DNA of 64,000 nucleotides, taken from contig QRFJ01002306.1 of NCBI GenBank assembly GCA_006176705.1, forward strand, positions 62,001-126,000. Direction: 5' to 3'. Position numbers and translations under genes: made by a program. Origin of the DNA: Cocos nucifera. Its lineage: Eukaryota > Streptophyta > Magnoliopsida > Arecales > Arecaceae. This document shows positions 1 through 10,539 of the stretch, piece after piece (the stretch's first letter is position 1; every line of letters begins with the position of its first letter). The notes under the pieces are model-generated. The model had not been told where the DNA came from. It saw only the letters and a list, made by a program, of their open reading frames with translations, and searched no databases.

Positions 1-1504
1 ACTCCTAGGCGCCTCCAACTTGGGCACATGCCTAGGGTGGCGTGCGCCCTTCTCCTTGCCAGGTTCTATAGGGGGACAGGCCCCCACCAGCTCTCCAATA
101 GGTGCATGACATGTGGTCAAAAGTCAAAGTGTCAATGGTCAATGTTTGACCAGTCAAAGGTAGACTTTTGACCAAAGTCAAAGAACAAGAAATGGCAGGT
201 GACCAAAAATGGCAGGTAATGTCTTACAAAATAAGACAACCTATTCTGACTTGGACTACCTCCAGTCAGACCATATGAAGGCCTCTGATTGAGCACAAAC
301 TCCTTTGGCTCAGATAGGACAACTTATTTATGATAGCAAAAGAAGAACGTTAGGTTCAATCGAGTGCTAGCACGATTTCCTTGAACCTAATTGAATCTCA
401 TTCAGATCAATTGAACTGGATCAGTTCAATTGATGATCACCAGATTCAAACCCTTGTTTGTGTGACCCAGTTAGGTTCAGTTCTGTATGGTAATGGGATA
501 TGTCATGATCTCTATCATCGACATCATCGAAACTCCTTTCGATGGATCAGAACTCTTTCGATTCGAACAGCTAGAATGATCGATCATCTAAATCATTCTA
601 ATTGCTCCCAAAATCCACCAGTGACACCTAGCAGTATATGGTGGCAACCCATCAGAGCTGAATGCGAACCTCTTGGTGCAGCTACCTGTGTGATTCAGTT
701 CTTCTATCTTGAGCCCCGATCAGATTAGGGTTTAGGTGAACTCGTCAAACCCTAGTTTCTGTCATATGATGTAATCATTCGATTCGAGTCCAATGTGAAA
801 ATCTAAATAGAAACTCTTTCTATTATTTCACTCTGCCATGGCCATGGGCTTCTGGACTTGATTCTCATGATTATCATAGGGCTGCTCCTCTACCACCGAG
901 GTAGATAGATTCCATCTTGATGCCATCCAGTTCCTACAATGAACATGCTATAGCCAACATACACCTCAGGGTTCCATATGGCTAGGAGATCGAGTAATGG
1001 TGTAGTCAAACTATAACACCCTCAAGGTGAACTATCGATGCATCTCAGGTCAAAGAACCAGACACACTACTGCAGCATCGAGTCAGTCATTGACGAGAAG
1101 GTAGACTTCCTAATGACTACTCGAGGTGGTCACGCTCAGTGCCCTCGTTCTCTAACGAGTACCTGTACTCTCGCTCCGGTGTCTCCACACCGTAGACTCA
1201 AGACTCATCTACTAAAGAGAAGCGATTGTACACCAACCTTTCGGATCAATCACCATCCTCGTGATGATCCTATGGTCGGGAGCAATTTATGAGTTAATAA
1301 TGATTATTCATGTCTTAAATTTTCAACTCTTGAAAATATGAATTATCATTACCATTAACTCAAAGGATGTATCACAGACACTAAATACACATATGTGATA
1401 GAAAATAATCCATTTATTGATTTTAGTCAAAATTATAATTTTGCCCCTAGAAGTGTATTACAAGTGTCAGCCAATTCTGGCTTCTAGGGCACATATATCT
1501 AACA
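1..1504 (-). repeat. 3' LTR of copia-0 (partial)
   Basis: Read on the minus strand, the LTR starts at 1504 with TGTTAGATATATGTGCC, identical to the other BARE-like LTRs here (26409, 34568, 41140, 46036). It runs off the window before its CA end. Relative to the full 2.28-kb LTRs about 0.8 kb lies outside the window. Two plus-strand ORFs in it (381-728 and 1038-1292) are antisense to the element and recur in other copies; see findings. Confidence 0.93.
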
Positions 1505-1513
1505 ATCTTCCAC

Positions 1514-2781
1514 TTGTCCTAAAGCCAATTGGCTACAAGTCTAAGTCCCATCTTCTCAAGGTGGGCTTCGAACTTCTATTGGTCCAACGGCTTTGTAAGT
1601 GGGCCTGCCACATTATCTACGGAGTCGACTCTCTTGACCTTGACGTAACCCTTCTCGAGGTAATCGCAGATGAGGTGGTATCACCGTTTGCTTGGAACTC
1701 TTCCAGCTAACAGCACCACCATTGCACACAAACAGACTGCCAGATGTTGACTTTCGATCATCTATATCGGACATGAAATCCGAGTCTGTATATCCCTGGA
1801 CTTGGAGTTCTCCTTTACCAAAGACCAACATTATATCCTTAGTTCTTCTCAAGTACTTAAGGATACATTTCATAGAAGTCCAGTGTTCTTCATCTGGATT
1901 TGACTGATATTTGCTTGTGACACTCACAGCATGGGCTATATCTGGTCGTGTACATAGCATGGCATACATGAGGCACCCTATTGCAGAAGCATAAGTGATC
2001 TTGCTCATGCATTCTATTTCCTCTGGTGTGCTAGGGCACATCTTCTTGGAAAGATGAATACCATATTTGAAGGGTATTAATCCCCTCTTAGAGTTTTCTA
2101 TACTAAACCTCTTTAGTACTTCCTCTATGTACATCTTCTGTGAAAGTCCTAGCATCCTATTCGGTCTATCCCTATAGACCTTAATTCCTAGAATAAAGGA
2201 TGCTTCACCTAGGTCTTTCATGGAGAATCCTTGACAAACCACATTTGACTGTCGTCAACATGAAAATATATCCAATAAGGGGATGTCACCACTGATAATA
2301 CGAGGAAGATAACAGCGCTCCCACTGATCTTTTTAAAAACACACGGTTCCTCTTCATTTTTGATGAAACCAAACTTTTTGATCACATCATTGAAATGAGT
2401 GTTCCAGCTCCGAGATGCTTGCTTAAGTCCATATATGGACCTTTGCAGCTTGCAAACCTTGTGATCAGTATCACTGGATGTGAAACCTAGCGGCTGTTCC
2501 ATATAGATATCTTCCTCAAGATATCCATTTAGGAATGCCGTTTTTACATCCATTTGCCATATTTCATAATCGAAATAGACTGCAACGACAAGTAATGTGC
2601 GGATGGATTTTAGCATAGCCACTGGGAAAAAGGTATCCTGATGGTCAATGCCTTTGCGTTGACTATAACCTTTTGCCACTTCTAGCCTTGAATGTCTCCA
2701 CATTCCATCTGCACCAATCTTTCTCTTGAAGATCCATTTACATCCAATAGGTACTAATACCTTCTTGGTGGATCTACCCAA
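1514..2781 (-). pseudogene. copia-0 reverse transcriptase / RNase H, broken
   Basis: Two overlapping minus-strand segments (2781-2218 and 2242-1613) carry the copia RT. The first has QMDVKTAFLNG, with the first catalytic Asp, and the SIYGLKQASRSWN block. The YVDD box is damaged: the segment around 2230-2300 reads as HVDD with the residues after it lost, followed by a frame change. The second has the FSMKDLGEA block and YTDSDF of RNase H. At about 1686 a 197-bp deletion removes the RNase H residues that in copia-1 include the Glu of MEAEY and the Asp of CDNNG, so the tail is read out of frame. Copia-2 carries the same deletion. Confidence 0.93.
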
Positions 2782-3242
2782 GGTCCAGACTTGTTTGAGT
2801 GCATCGAGTCAATTTCTGACTGCATTGCCTCTAGCCACTCAGAGTCGATATCTGATATCGCCTCGTTGTAGTTTTGGGATCATCACCATAGCACCATTAC
2901 CTACGAGAACATTTTCTCTACTTTCTCTGAAATAATACCTAAGTATCTTTCAAAAGGATGGGAAACTCTCTCCGATCTATGAGGTGGAAGAGGTAGTGTT
3001 TTTATTAGCTCAAACTGATTAGGTTCCACTTGGTCCTTAGATCGTTCCACTTCTGAGACTTTCTCATCAAGCTTGATCTATTTTCCAATGTCGCTGTCTT
3101 GAATAAACTATTTTTCAAGAAAGATGGCATGTCGACTCACAATCACATTGTGGTCTTCTGGAATGTAGAAATAGTATCCTAATGACTCTTTAGGATATCC
3201 TATGAATCGGGCTCTAAAGGACCTAAACTCTAACTTGTCTGC
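2782..3242 (-). pseudogene. copia-0 integrase-RT linker, frameshifted
   Basis: No long frame, but the DNA aligns throughout with copia-1 32625-33100. That is the region after the integrase core: the IFLEK block, the proline-rich linker with PPPPRRS-like coding, and the block before GCKWIFKRK. Several single-base indels and a stop after the IFLEK-coding block break it. This spacer joins integrase to RT in the copia polyprotein. Confidence 0.75.
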
Positions 3243-3905
3243 TTATTGTCTTTTGACATGAGCCGGACAATTCCAAATTCTGAGATGACTCAAACTTGGT
3301 TTCTTACCGTGCCATATCTCATACGGTGTGGTAGGAACGGTTTTAGAGGGAACCCTATTCAGTAGATAGATTGAAGTTAACAATGAGTGTCCCCAAAGGA
3401 AATTAGGGAGGTCTGTGAAGCTCACCATGGATCGAACCATATCCAATAGAGTCTGATTTCTCCGTTCTGAAACTCCATTGAGTTGAGGTGTTCCTGGTGG
3501 AGTCCATTGAGAGACTATGCTATTTTTTTTTAGATAGTCTAGGAATTCTCGGCTAAGGTATTCACCTCCTCAATCTGATCGAAGAACCTTAATGGGTTTT
3601 CCTGTTTGTTTTTCTACTTCATGTCTGAATTCTTTGAACTTTTCAAGAGCTTTAGACTTGTGTCTCATAAGATACACATACCCATACTTAGACAGATCAT
3701 CGATAAAGGTAATGAAGTAGACAAAATTGCCTCTAGCCGGCACATCAAATGGGCCGCACACATCAGTATGTACTAGGGCAAGGAGATCTGTGGCCCTTTT
3801 CCTATGTCCTATAAAAGGGAGTTTAGTCATTTTGCCTTGAAGACAAGATTCACAAGTTAGATATGACTCAGAAGTCAATGGACTCAATAGCCCATTTTTC
3901 TCCAA
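3243..3905 (-). pseudogene. copia-0 GAG-pre-integrase / integrase core, broken
   Basis: The segment 3905-3570 gives the CESCLQGKMTKLPF zinc-binding end, then VHTDVCGPF with the first catalytic Asp, and RSD with the second. It stops directly after that Asp: TGA stands where copia-1 has CGA, which fits deamination at a CpG. The segment 3446-3243 continues with the LLNRVPSKTVPTTPYEIW block and ends at a stop after HVKRQ. The catalytic Glu region (3446-3570) is out of frame with both. Confidence 0.9.
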
Positions 3906-3980
3906 TTTATTGATCCTATCTTCTGCTATATGACCTAGTCTCAGGTGCCATAGATATCTGTCGTTTAGACTATCCCTAGG

Positions 3981-4634
3981 TCATTTGGCATTCACGTTTT
4001 GCTCGATAGTTAAAATAGGTACATCAATATGTAGCTGATAAAGACCATTAATAAGGAAACCATTTGTAATTTTATTTCTTTCATAAAGAATGTTACAATG
4101 GTCCTTAAAGAAGGTGATCACATAACCTTCTTGTGCTAAGCATGAAATAGAAATCAAATTCCTGCTAGCTGCAGGCACAAAATTACAGTCTTTCAAAACT
4201 AAGTCTAAACCAGATGGTAATCGAAAAGGATATGTTTCCACGACTACTGCAGCAACTCTTGCTCCATAACCGACACGTAGGATCATGTCTCCATCCCTCA
4301 GCCTCCTGCTATCCTTAAGATCCTGCATAGAAGTGCACAGATGAGCACTAGAACCAGAGTCAAGCACCCAACTGGATGCAGAAAAAATCGTAAGGTTAGA
4401 CTCAATAATGAGCATACCTCTAGAACGACCTTCCTTCTTGTTCTTCACAGTGGCCAGGTAAGTACGGCAGTTCCGCTTCCAATGGCCGTCGCTGTTGCAA
4501 TGGAAACACTTTCCTTTGACAGCGGCTTTCATCTTCGGCTCTACCTTCTTCTTCTTTGATCCTTCCACCTTTTGCTTTTTCATAGACTTCTTTTTCTTTC
4601 CATAAGACTTTCTTTTGGAAGAAGTCCGTTCCAT
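3981..4634 (-). pseudogene. copia-0 gag C-terminus and protease
   Basis: A 217-codon frame starting inside gag. Residues 1-40 are Lys-rich. A CX2CX4HX4C zinc knuckle (Cys43, Cys46, His51, Cys56) would bind packaged RNA. The aspartic protease motif LDSGSSAH follows (Asp-Ser-Gly at 92-94). The frame then runs toward the pre-integrase region. Here gag and protease are in one frame, whereas copia-1 has an extra base between them. The apparent Met start is internal to the original polyprotein, because upstream gag is deleted. Confidence 0.92.
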
Positions 4635-4639
4635 AGCAA

Positions 4640-4993
4640 GAATGAGCCTTTAGAACACTGATCACCAAACATCTCCTGCAGGTGAGCCAACATTTGGCGT
4701 GCAGTTCCGATATCCTCATGTTGGCGCTGGAGCTCATCAGACATCGAGCCCAACATGTAATATCTGGCCTTATTATCTTCGTCTATCTATTTTTTTAGAG
4801 ACGCTCTCTGTTCAACAGATGGACGGGCTGGTAAGATGGGAGGGTCCTGATCCAAAACATGGGTTAACTTCTCAGAACCCAAAATAATTTTATAGTTCCT
4901 AAGCCAATCTTTATAATTATATTCGGTCAATATATGTGTGTCCAGGATACATGCCAATGGGTTGGACGCAGACATTTTCCTGTAGAGAGTCAA
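4640..4993 (-). pseudogene. copia-0 gag N-terminus, internal deletion
   Basis: Minus strand from ATG at 4993. The first 62 codons (4993-4808) contain the Gag-like segment with the YKDWLRNYKIIL block. Frameshifts follow, and about 285 bp present in copia-1 (roughly 30913-31197) are missing near 4660, joining the MLAHLQEMF-coding stretch directly to the Lys-rich end of gag. The start is supported by the same ATG and context in copia-1 (30597). Confidence 0.85.
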
Positions 4994-5106
4994 AGATTCT
5001 AGTTAGATATTATAATTTTGACTTGACCAATTTGTTTAGGAATTTTATTTTTAAACAAATTAGCTCCCACTATTTTCTCGGATCCCTACACTCCCTCTGT
5101 AGAGAT

Positions 5107-6398
5107 GGTAGGTAATGTCTTATAAAATAAGACAACCTATTCTAACTTGGACTACCTCCAGTCAGACCATATGAAGGCCTCTGATTGAGCACAAACTTCT
5201 TTGGCTCAGACAGGGACAACTTATTTATGATAGAAAAAGAAGAACGTTAGGTTCAATCGAGTGCTAGCACGATTTCCTTGAACCTAATTGAATCTCATTC
5301 AGATCAATTGAACTGGATCAGTTCAATTGATGATCACCAGATTCAAATCCTTATTTGTGTGACCCAGTTAGATTCAGTTCTGTATGGTAATGGGATATGT
5401 CATGATCTCTATCATCGACATCGAAACTCCTTTCGATGGATCAGAACTCTTTTGATTCGAACAGCTAGAATGATTGATCATCTAAATCATTCTAATTGCT
5501 CCCAAAATCCACCAGTGACATCTAGCAGTATATGGTGGCAACCCATCAGAGCTGAATGCGAACCTCTTGGTGCAGCTACTTGTGTGATTCAGTTCTTCTA
5601 TCTTGAGCTCCGATTAGATTAGGGTTTAGGTGAACTCGTCAAACCCTAGTTTCTGTCATATGATGTAATCATTCGATTTGAGTCCAATGTAAAAATCTAA
5701 ATAGAAACTCTTTCTATTATTTCACTTTGCCATGGCCATGGGCTTCTGGACTTGATTCTCATGATTATCATAGTGTTGCTCCTCTACCACCGAGGTAGAT
5801 AGATTCCATCTTGATGCCATCCAGTTCCTACAATGAACATGCTATAGCCAACATACACCTCAGGGTTCCATATGGCTAGGAGACCGAGTAATGGTGTAGT
5901 CAAACTATAACACCCTTAAGGTGAACTGTCGATGCACCTCAGGTCAAAGAACCAGATACACTATTGCAGCATCGAGTCAGTCATTGATGAGAAGGTAGAC
6001 TCCCTAATGACTACTCGAGGTGGTCACGCTTAGTGCCCTTGTTCTCTAACGAGTATCTGTACTCTCACTCCGGTGGCTCCACACCATAGTCTCAAGACTC
6101 ATCTACTAAAGAGAAGCAATTGTACATCAACTTTCTAGATCAATCACCATCCTCGTGATGATCCTATGGTCGAAAGCAATTTATGAGTTAATAATGATTA
6201 TTCATGTCTTAAATTTTCAACTCTTGAAAATATGAATTATCATTGCCATTAACTCAAAGGATGTATCACAGACACTAAATACACATATGTGATAGAAAAT
6301 AACCCATTTATTGATTTTAGTCAAAATTACAATTTTGCCCTTAGAAGTGTATTACAAGTGTCAGCCAATTCTGGCTTCTAGGGCACATATATCTAACA
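5107..6398 (-). repeat. 5' LTR of copia-0, U5/promoter half deleted
   Basis: 1292 bp that align with the U3 half of the full LTRs. The copy ends at 6398 with the inverted TGTTAGATATATG. At 5107 the LTR is joined abruptly to leader sequence corresponding to about 30473 in copia-1. The missing part (about 985 LTR bases by comparison with 43756-44740, plus about 1.76 kb of leader) includes the TATA box, PBS and most of the leader. The element therefore has no promoter in its 5' LTR. Confidence 0.88.
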
Positions 6399-6649
6399 AC
6401 ATCAGTATGTACTGGATCTAGAAGATCAGTGGCCTGTTTATCTTTTCTAGTAAAAGGTGATTTGATCATCTTACCAAGAAGATAGGACTCAGAGGTATTC
6501 AATGATTCATAATTATTGATGTCAAGGATATGCTCCTTGACTAATCTGTTAATCCTATTCTTATTTATATGATCGAGCCTATAGGGCCAAAGATAGGCAT
6601 CGAAGATATAACCTAATTTTGGGCATTTATTAGATGTGTATATTGTACT
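6399..6649 (-). pseudogene. copia-A GAG-pre-integrase fragment
   Basis: The minus strand encodes the copia pre-integrase domain: LWPYRLDHINKNRINRLVKE (the usual HLRLGHIN block, with changes), then SYLLGKMIKSPF, and VHTDV, where the integrase core begins. Copia-0 then interrupts it. The sequence differs clearly from the BARE-like copies, so it is another lineage. The first Cys of the zinc-binding CX2C pair is replaced (TSES instead of TCES). Confidence 0.85.
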
Positions 6650-8081
6650 TGTTGGTGTAGAATCTGGTTGACGTTGGATCAAGCTAGAGTTGAGGAAGAA
6701 GAGATCGTCGTCGGTGACCTACAAAATAAAGTCTCATCCGAAGTAGGTGGTGGCTCTGGCAGGATCCTTCGATGATCAAGTCAGCTCTTCTGGCCAATAG
6801 GAATGGAGTACTCAAAAAAGAATTTAGCAGAGTTTTGAGAAGAAGAAGAGAGCTTAGAAAAAATATTTCTGGAGGATCCCTTTTTATAGATGGAGCTTGG
6901 AGCAGACTGATAGATGATAGTCATAACCATCTGATCTTGGGCCGCTCGGGGCCACGTAAAATTTATTATGAAGAGAGATGTCGCTCGTAGTAGATTGATA
7001 ATGACAGTCATAACCGTCTGATCGTGGGGTCGTCTATAGCAGACTGATAAATGACAGTCATAATCATTCGATAGTAGGCCGCTCGGGGCTACATGAAGTT
7101 CATTACAGAGAGAGGAGTCCGTTGTCGTGATGTGCCCATTCGTTGAGATTTAATAGTTGAAGTCTAGAGGAAGCAGGCATTGGTTGCTGAAGAGCTTTGA
7201 TATATATCAATTTTAGAGAAGTTCAAACTCCTAAAAGGAATACGGCTAGAGGAGATCATCCGAAAGAAATACTACTTGAAATCTGGAAGTAATCTATTGG
7301 AGGAATCTGGATGAAGTTTGACTAATGGAGAAGTTTGGAAGGAGTTTGGCTTCTGAAGAAATCCAATTGAAGGAGAAGTTTGGAAGGAGTTCGGCTTCTT
7401 AAGAAATCCGACTGAAGGAGAAATCCAAAAAAAAATTGGCTCCTGAAAAAATTTGATTGAAGGAGAAGTTCGGAAGGAGTTCGGTTGTTGGAGAAATCCA
7501 ACTAAAGAAGAAGTTCGGAAGGAGTTTGGTTGCTGGAGGAATCCAACTAAAGGAGAAGTTCAGAAGGAGTTCGGCTCCTGGAGGAATTTGACTGAAAGAA
7601 AAGTTTGGAAGGAGTTCGACTGTTGGAGGAATTCGACTGAAGAAGAAGTCCAGAAGGAGTTTGGCTGCTAGAGGAATTCGACTAAAGGAGAAGTCTGGAA
7701 GGAGTTTGACTCCTGGAGGAATTTGACTGAAGGAGAAGTTCAGAAAAAGTTTGGCTCCTGAAAGAATCCGATTGAAGGAGAAGTTCAGAAGGAGTTCGGC
7801 TCTTGAAGAAATTTGACTGAAGGAGAAGTTTGGAAGAAGTTCAGCTGCTGGAGGAATTTGATTGAAGGAGAAGTCCGAAAGAAGTTTGGCTGCTGGAGGA
7901 ATCCAATTGAAGAAGAGGTTCGAAAGGAGTTCGGCTCTGGAGGAGTTCGACTACTAAAGAAGTCTGTAAGGGGTTTGATTGCTGGAGGAAGAATTTTCAA
8001 TTGAAGCTCTATTATGATTACCAGTTACATTAGGCTAAGCATCAGACTAAACTTCGACAGGAGCAAAATTGATCTCCAACA
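6650..8081 (-). repeat. 3' LTR of Tat-1 (1432 bp)
   Basis: It pairs with 11985-13060. The first 700 bp contain three copies of an AGCAGACTGATAxATGACAG unit (6901, 6989, 7038). The rest is a 45-bp tandem array. The 356-bp length difference from the partner LTR is about eight 45-bp units, so array copy number explains it. Confidence 0.9.
7318..7965 (+). repeat. 45-bp tandem array inside Tat-1 3' LTR (about 14 units)
   Basis: Units begin with GGAGAAGTTCGGAAGGAGTT and recur every 45 bp (for example 7463, 7508, 7553, 7598). Because 45 is a multiple of three, a plus-strand frame stays open over several units (7453-7671), repeating a 15-residue block like EVRKEFGCWRNPTKE. This is antisense to the element. 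About six to seven units occur in the partner LTR (12665-12935), and related units appear in the plus-strand LTR at 63840-64000. Confidence 0.88.
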
Positions 8082-8101
8082 CTAGTCGCCCCACTCCCGA
8101 G
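8082..8101 (-). promoter_or_regulatory. Polypurine tract of Tat-1
   Basis: Directly next to the 3' LTR, the minus strand reads GGGAGTGGGGCGACTAG before TGTTGGAG. This is the expected purine-rich plus-strand primer site. The same arrangement occurs at 55982-56000 (GGGAGTAGGGGGATAAG). Confidence 0.75.
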
Positions 8102-8157
8102 TTTGAAATTCAAAGGGAGTATAAAAAAGATGACTGCCGAAGTTATTTTTTGGGATG

Positions 8158-9295
8158 TACACCCATTGAGGTTGAAGCTCGGGGAAGATCTTATCTTCGA
8201 TTGAAGTTGAAGCTCGAAAGAGATCTTATCTCCCATGGAGGTTGAGAGAGATCTTATCTTCTTTCGAAGTTGAAGCTCGGGAGAGATCTTATCTTTGATC
8301 GAGGTTGAAGCCCGGAGAAGATCTTATCTCTGATCAAGGTTGAAGGAGATCCTATCTCTTGTTGATGTTGAAGCTCGGAAGAGATCTTATCTCCAACTGA
8401 GATTGAAACTCGGAGAAGATCTTATCTCCAGCTAAGGTTGTAGGAGATTCTATCTTCTGTTGAAATTGAAGCTCGAAGAAAATTTTATCTCCAGCCAAGG
8501 TTGTAGGAGATCTTATCTCCTGTTGAAGTTGAAGCTTGGGGGTGATCTTATCTCTAGTCAAGTTGTAGGAGATCTTTTCTTCTGTTGAAGTTGAAGTTCG
8601 GGGGAGATCTTATCTCCTACTGAGGTTGAAATTGGAGCTCGGAAAAAATCTTATCTCCAGCCAAGGTTGTAGGAGATCCTATCTTCTATTGAAGTTGAAG
8701 CTTGGGGGAGATCTTATCTCCAACCGAGGTTATAGGAGATCTTATCTCCTGTTGAGGTTGAAGAAGATTCTATCTTCTTTTGAAGTTGAAGCTCAGAGAA
8801 GATCTTATCTCCAGCTGAGGTTGTAGGAGATCTTGTCTTCTATTGAAGTTGAAGCTCGGAGGAGATCTTATCTCTAGCCAAGATTGTAGGAGATCTTATC
8901 TTCTATTGAAGTTGAAGCTCAGGAGAGATCTTATCTCCAATCGAGGTTATAGGAAATCTTATCTCCTATTGAGATTGAAGGAGATTCTATCTTCTATTGA
9001 AGTTAAAGCTCAAGGGAAATGTTATCTCTAGCCGAGATTGTAGGAGATCTTATCTCCTATTAAAGTTGAAGGTCGGAGAGATCTTATCTCCAATCGAGGT
9101 TGTAGGAGATCTTATCTCCTATTGAGGTTGAAGAAGATTCTATCTTCTATTGAAGTTGAAGCTCGAAAAATTTTTTATCTCCAGTCGAGGTTGAAGGAGA
9201 TCCTATCTCCTGTAAAAGTTGGAGCTTGGGAGAAAGAAGATCTTATCTCCTATTAAGGTTGAGGCTTGGGGGGAGATCTTATCTCTAGTCAAGTC
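8158..9295 (+). repeat. Tandem array with repeated palindrome, Tat-1 3' region
   Basis: About 1.1 kb of alternating short units. One (~36 bp) carries GTTGAAGCTCGG followed by a GGAGATCTTATCTCC-type core. The other (~30 bp) carries GTTGTAGGAGATCTTATCTCC. The core GGAGATCTTATCTCC is a perfect inverted repeat (6-bp arms, 3-nt loop) and recurs over 20 times with some variants. Short frames here are by-products of the repeats. It lies between pol and the 3' LTR, where Tat elements are known to hold variable tandem repeats. Confidence 0.88.
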
Positions 9296-10215
9296 AGGAC
9301 CTCTCTTCTCACCTCATCTAAAATGAACGAGGCCTCCGACTTTGTTCACGTTAGGATGAGGTTCTCCTCCTATTCCTAATAGGCTGTAGGGGCAGATTAG
9401 GGCCATTGTCAAGGCCTCTCCCCTCATCTTGTCTAAAATGAACGAGGCCTTTGACTTTTACTCATGTTAGGAATGAGGTTCTTCTTCTGCTTCCTAATGG
9501 ACTGTAGGGGCACATAAGGGCCGTTGTCGGGGCCTCTTCCCTCATCTCGTCTAAAATGAATCGGAGGCCTTCGACTTTATTCATGTTAGGATGAGGTTCT
9601 TCATTCCTATTCCTAATGGACTATAGGGCACATTAGGACCATTGTCAGGGCCTCTCCCCTCATCTCGTCTAAAATGAACGAGGTCTTCAACTTTGCTTAC
9701 ATTAGGATGAGATTCTCCTCCTATTTCTAATGGACTATAGGGACACATAAGAGCCATTGCCGGAGCCTCTCCCCTCATCACGTTTAAAATGAATGAGGTC
9801 TTCAACTTTTCCCACATTAGGATGAGGTTCTCCTCCTGCTTCTAACAGGCTATAGGAGCATATAAGGGCCGTTGTTGGGGCCTCTCTCCTCATCTCGTCT
9901 AAAATGAATGAAGTCTTTGACTTTGCTCATGTTAGGATGAGGTTATCCTCCATTCCTAATGGACTATCGAGGCACATAAGGGCCGTTGTTAGGGCCTCTC
10001 CCCTCATCTCGTCTAAAATGAACAAAGTCTTTGACTTTGCTCACGTTAGGATGAGGTTCTCCTCCTATTCCTAATGGGCTGTAGCGGCACATTAGGGTCA
10101 TTATTAGGACCTCTCTTCTCACCTCGTCTAAAGGATGAGGTTCTCCTCCTATCTTAAATTACCAGAGGTGTTCGACTTGCTCATGTTAGGATGAGGTTCT
10201 CCTTCTCTTCCTAAC
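9296..10215 (+). repeat. ~116-bp tandem array, Tat-1 3' region
   Basis: About seven full units and a partial one, each with CTCGTCTAAAATGAACGAGG, then GTTAGGATGAGGTTCTCC, then GGGGCACATAAGGGCC. The AAAATGAAC motif recurs near 9319, 9434, 9552, 9670, 9785, 9900 and 10015, a period of 113-118 bp. A decayed version is found at 49280-49510 in the same place of Tat-2, so the array is an old part of the family. Confidence 0.87.
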
Positions 10216-10334
10216 ATGGCCACTTTTGATTGCTTATTTTCTATCATCACATAGTTTTTGCACCAAGAAATAATAATATTGAAATGAAGGAGTTTTATTG
10301 AAGAAAAATTACTAGCAGTACATTCTTAGATTTT

Positions 10335-10515
10335 CTAAATTCCAAGATCGTGGGAGCATTATCCTCCGAGCTCCTTCAGGCGATAAGCTCGAGGCTGGAT
10401 GACCTCCTTTATTTCATACGGATCTTTCCAATTTGGGGCAAGCTTCCCCTGGCTCTGAGGCTAAGAGATGGTGGCTCACCGAAGCACTAAATCCCCCGGA
10501 GATAGTGTTGATGAT
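10335..10515 (-). pseudogene. Tat-1 integrase C-terminal remnant
   Basis: The minus strand encodes the KLAPNWKDPYEI-type block found at the end of gypsy integrases, matching the better preserved copy at 49680-49800 in Tat-2. At about 10500-10515 the sequence jumps to gag-end sequence similar to 53480-53560, marking a large internal deletion of pol. Confidence 0.75.
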
Positions 10516-10539
10516 GCCGAGAGGCGGTTGATCTCCTTA

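Larger units (their letters stand above)
1..6398 (-). mobile_element. copia-0: BARE/Angela-like Ty1-copia retrotransposon, defective, cut by window edge
   Basis: The coding strand is minus. The order read from right to left is truncated 5' LTR (6398-5107), gag, protease, integrase, RT, RNase H and 3' LTR (1504 leftwards, continuing outside the window). The copia order (integrase before RT) is seen directly. Lineage is inferred from RT similarity to BARE/Angela and from the ~2.3 kb LTR of its relatives here. Every gene carries stops, frameshifts or deletions, so it is non-functional. Its right end cuts an older copia integrase gene that continues at 6399. The target duplication cannot be checked because the left end is outside the window. 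Confidence 0.93.

Noticed and set aside
8042..9031. Frames of 62-69 codons with repeated Leu-Lys and Gly-Asp-Leu blocks
   Set aside because: By-products of the palindromic array; they break and restart with each unit change.
7318..10215. Possible CRISPR-like repeat-spacer arrays
   Set aside because: Units are contiguous tandem repeats with variation throughout, not constant repeats with unique spacers, and the context is a plant retrotransposon.
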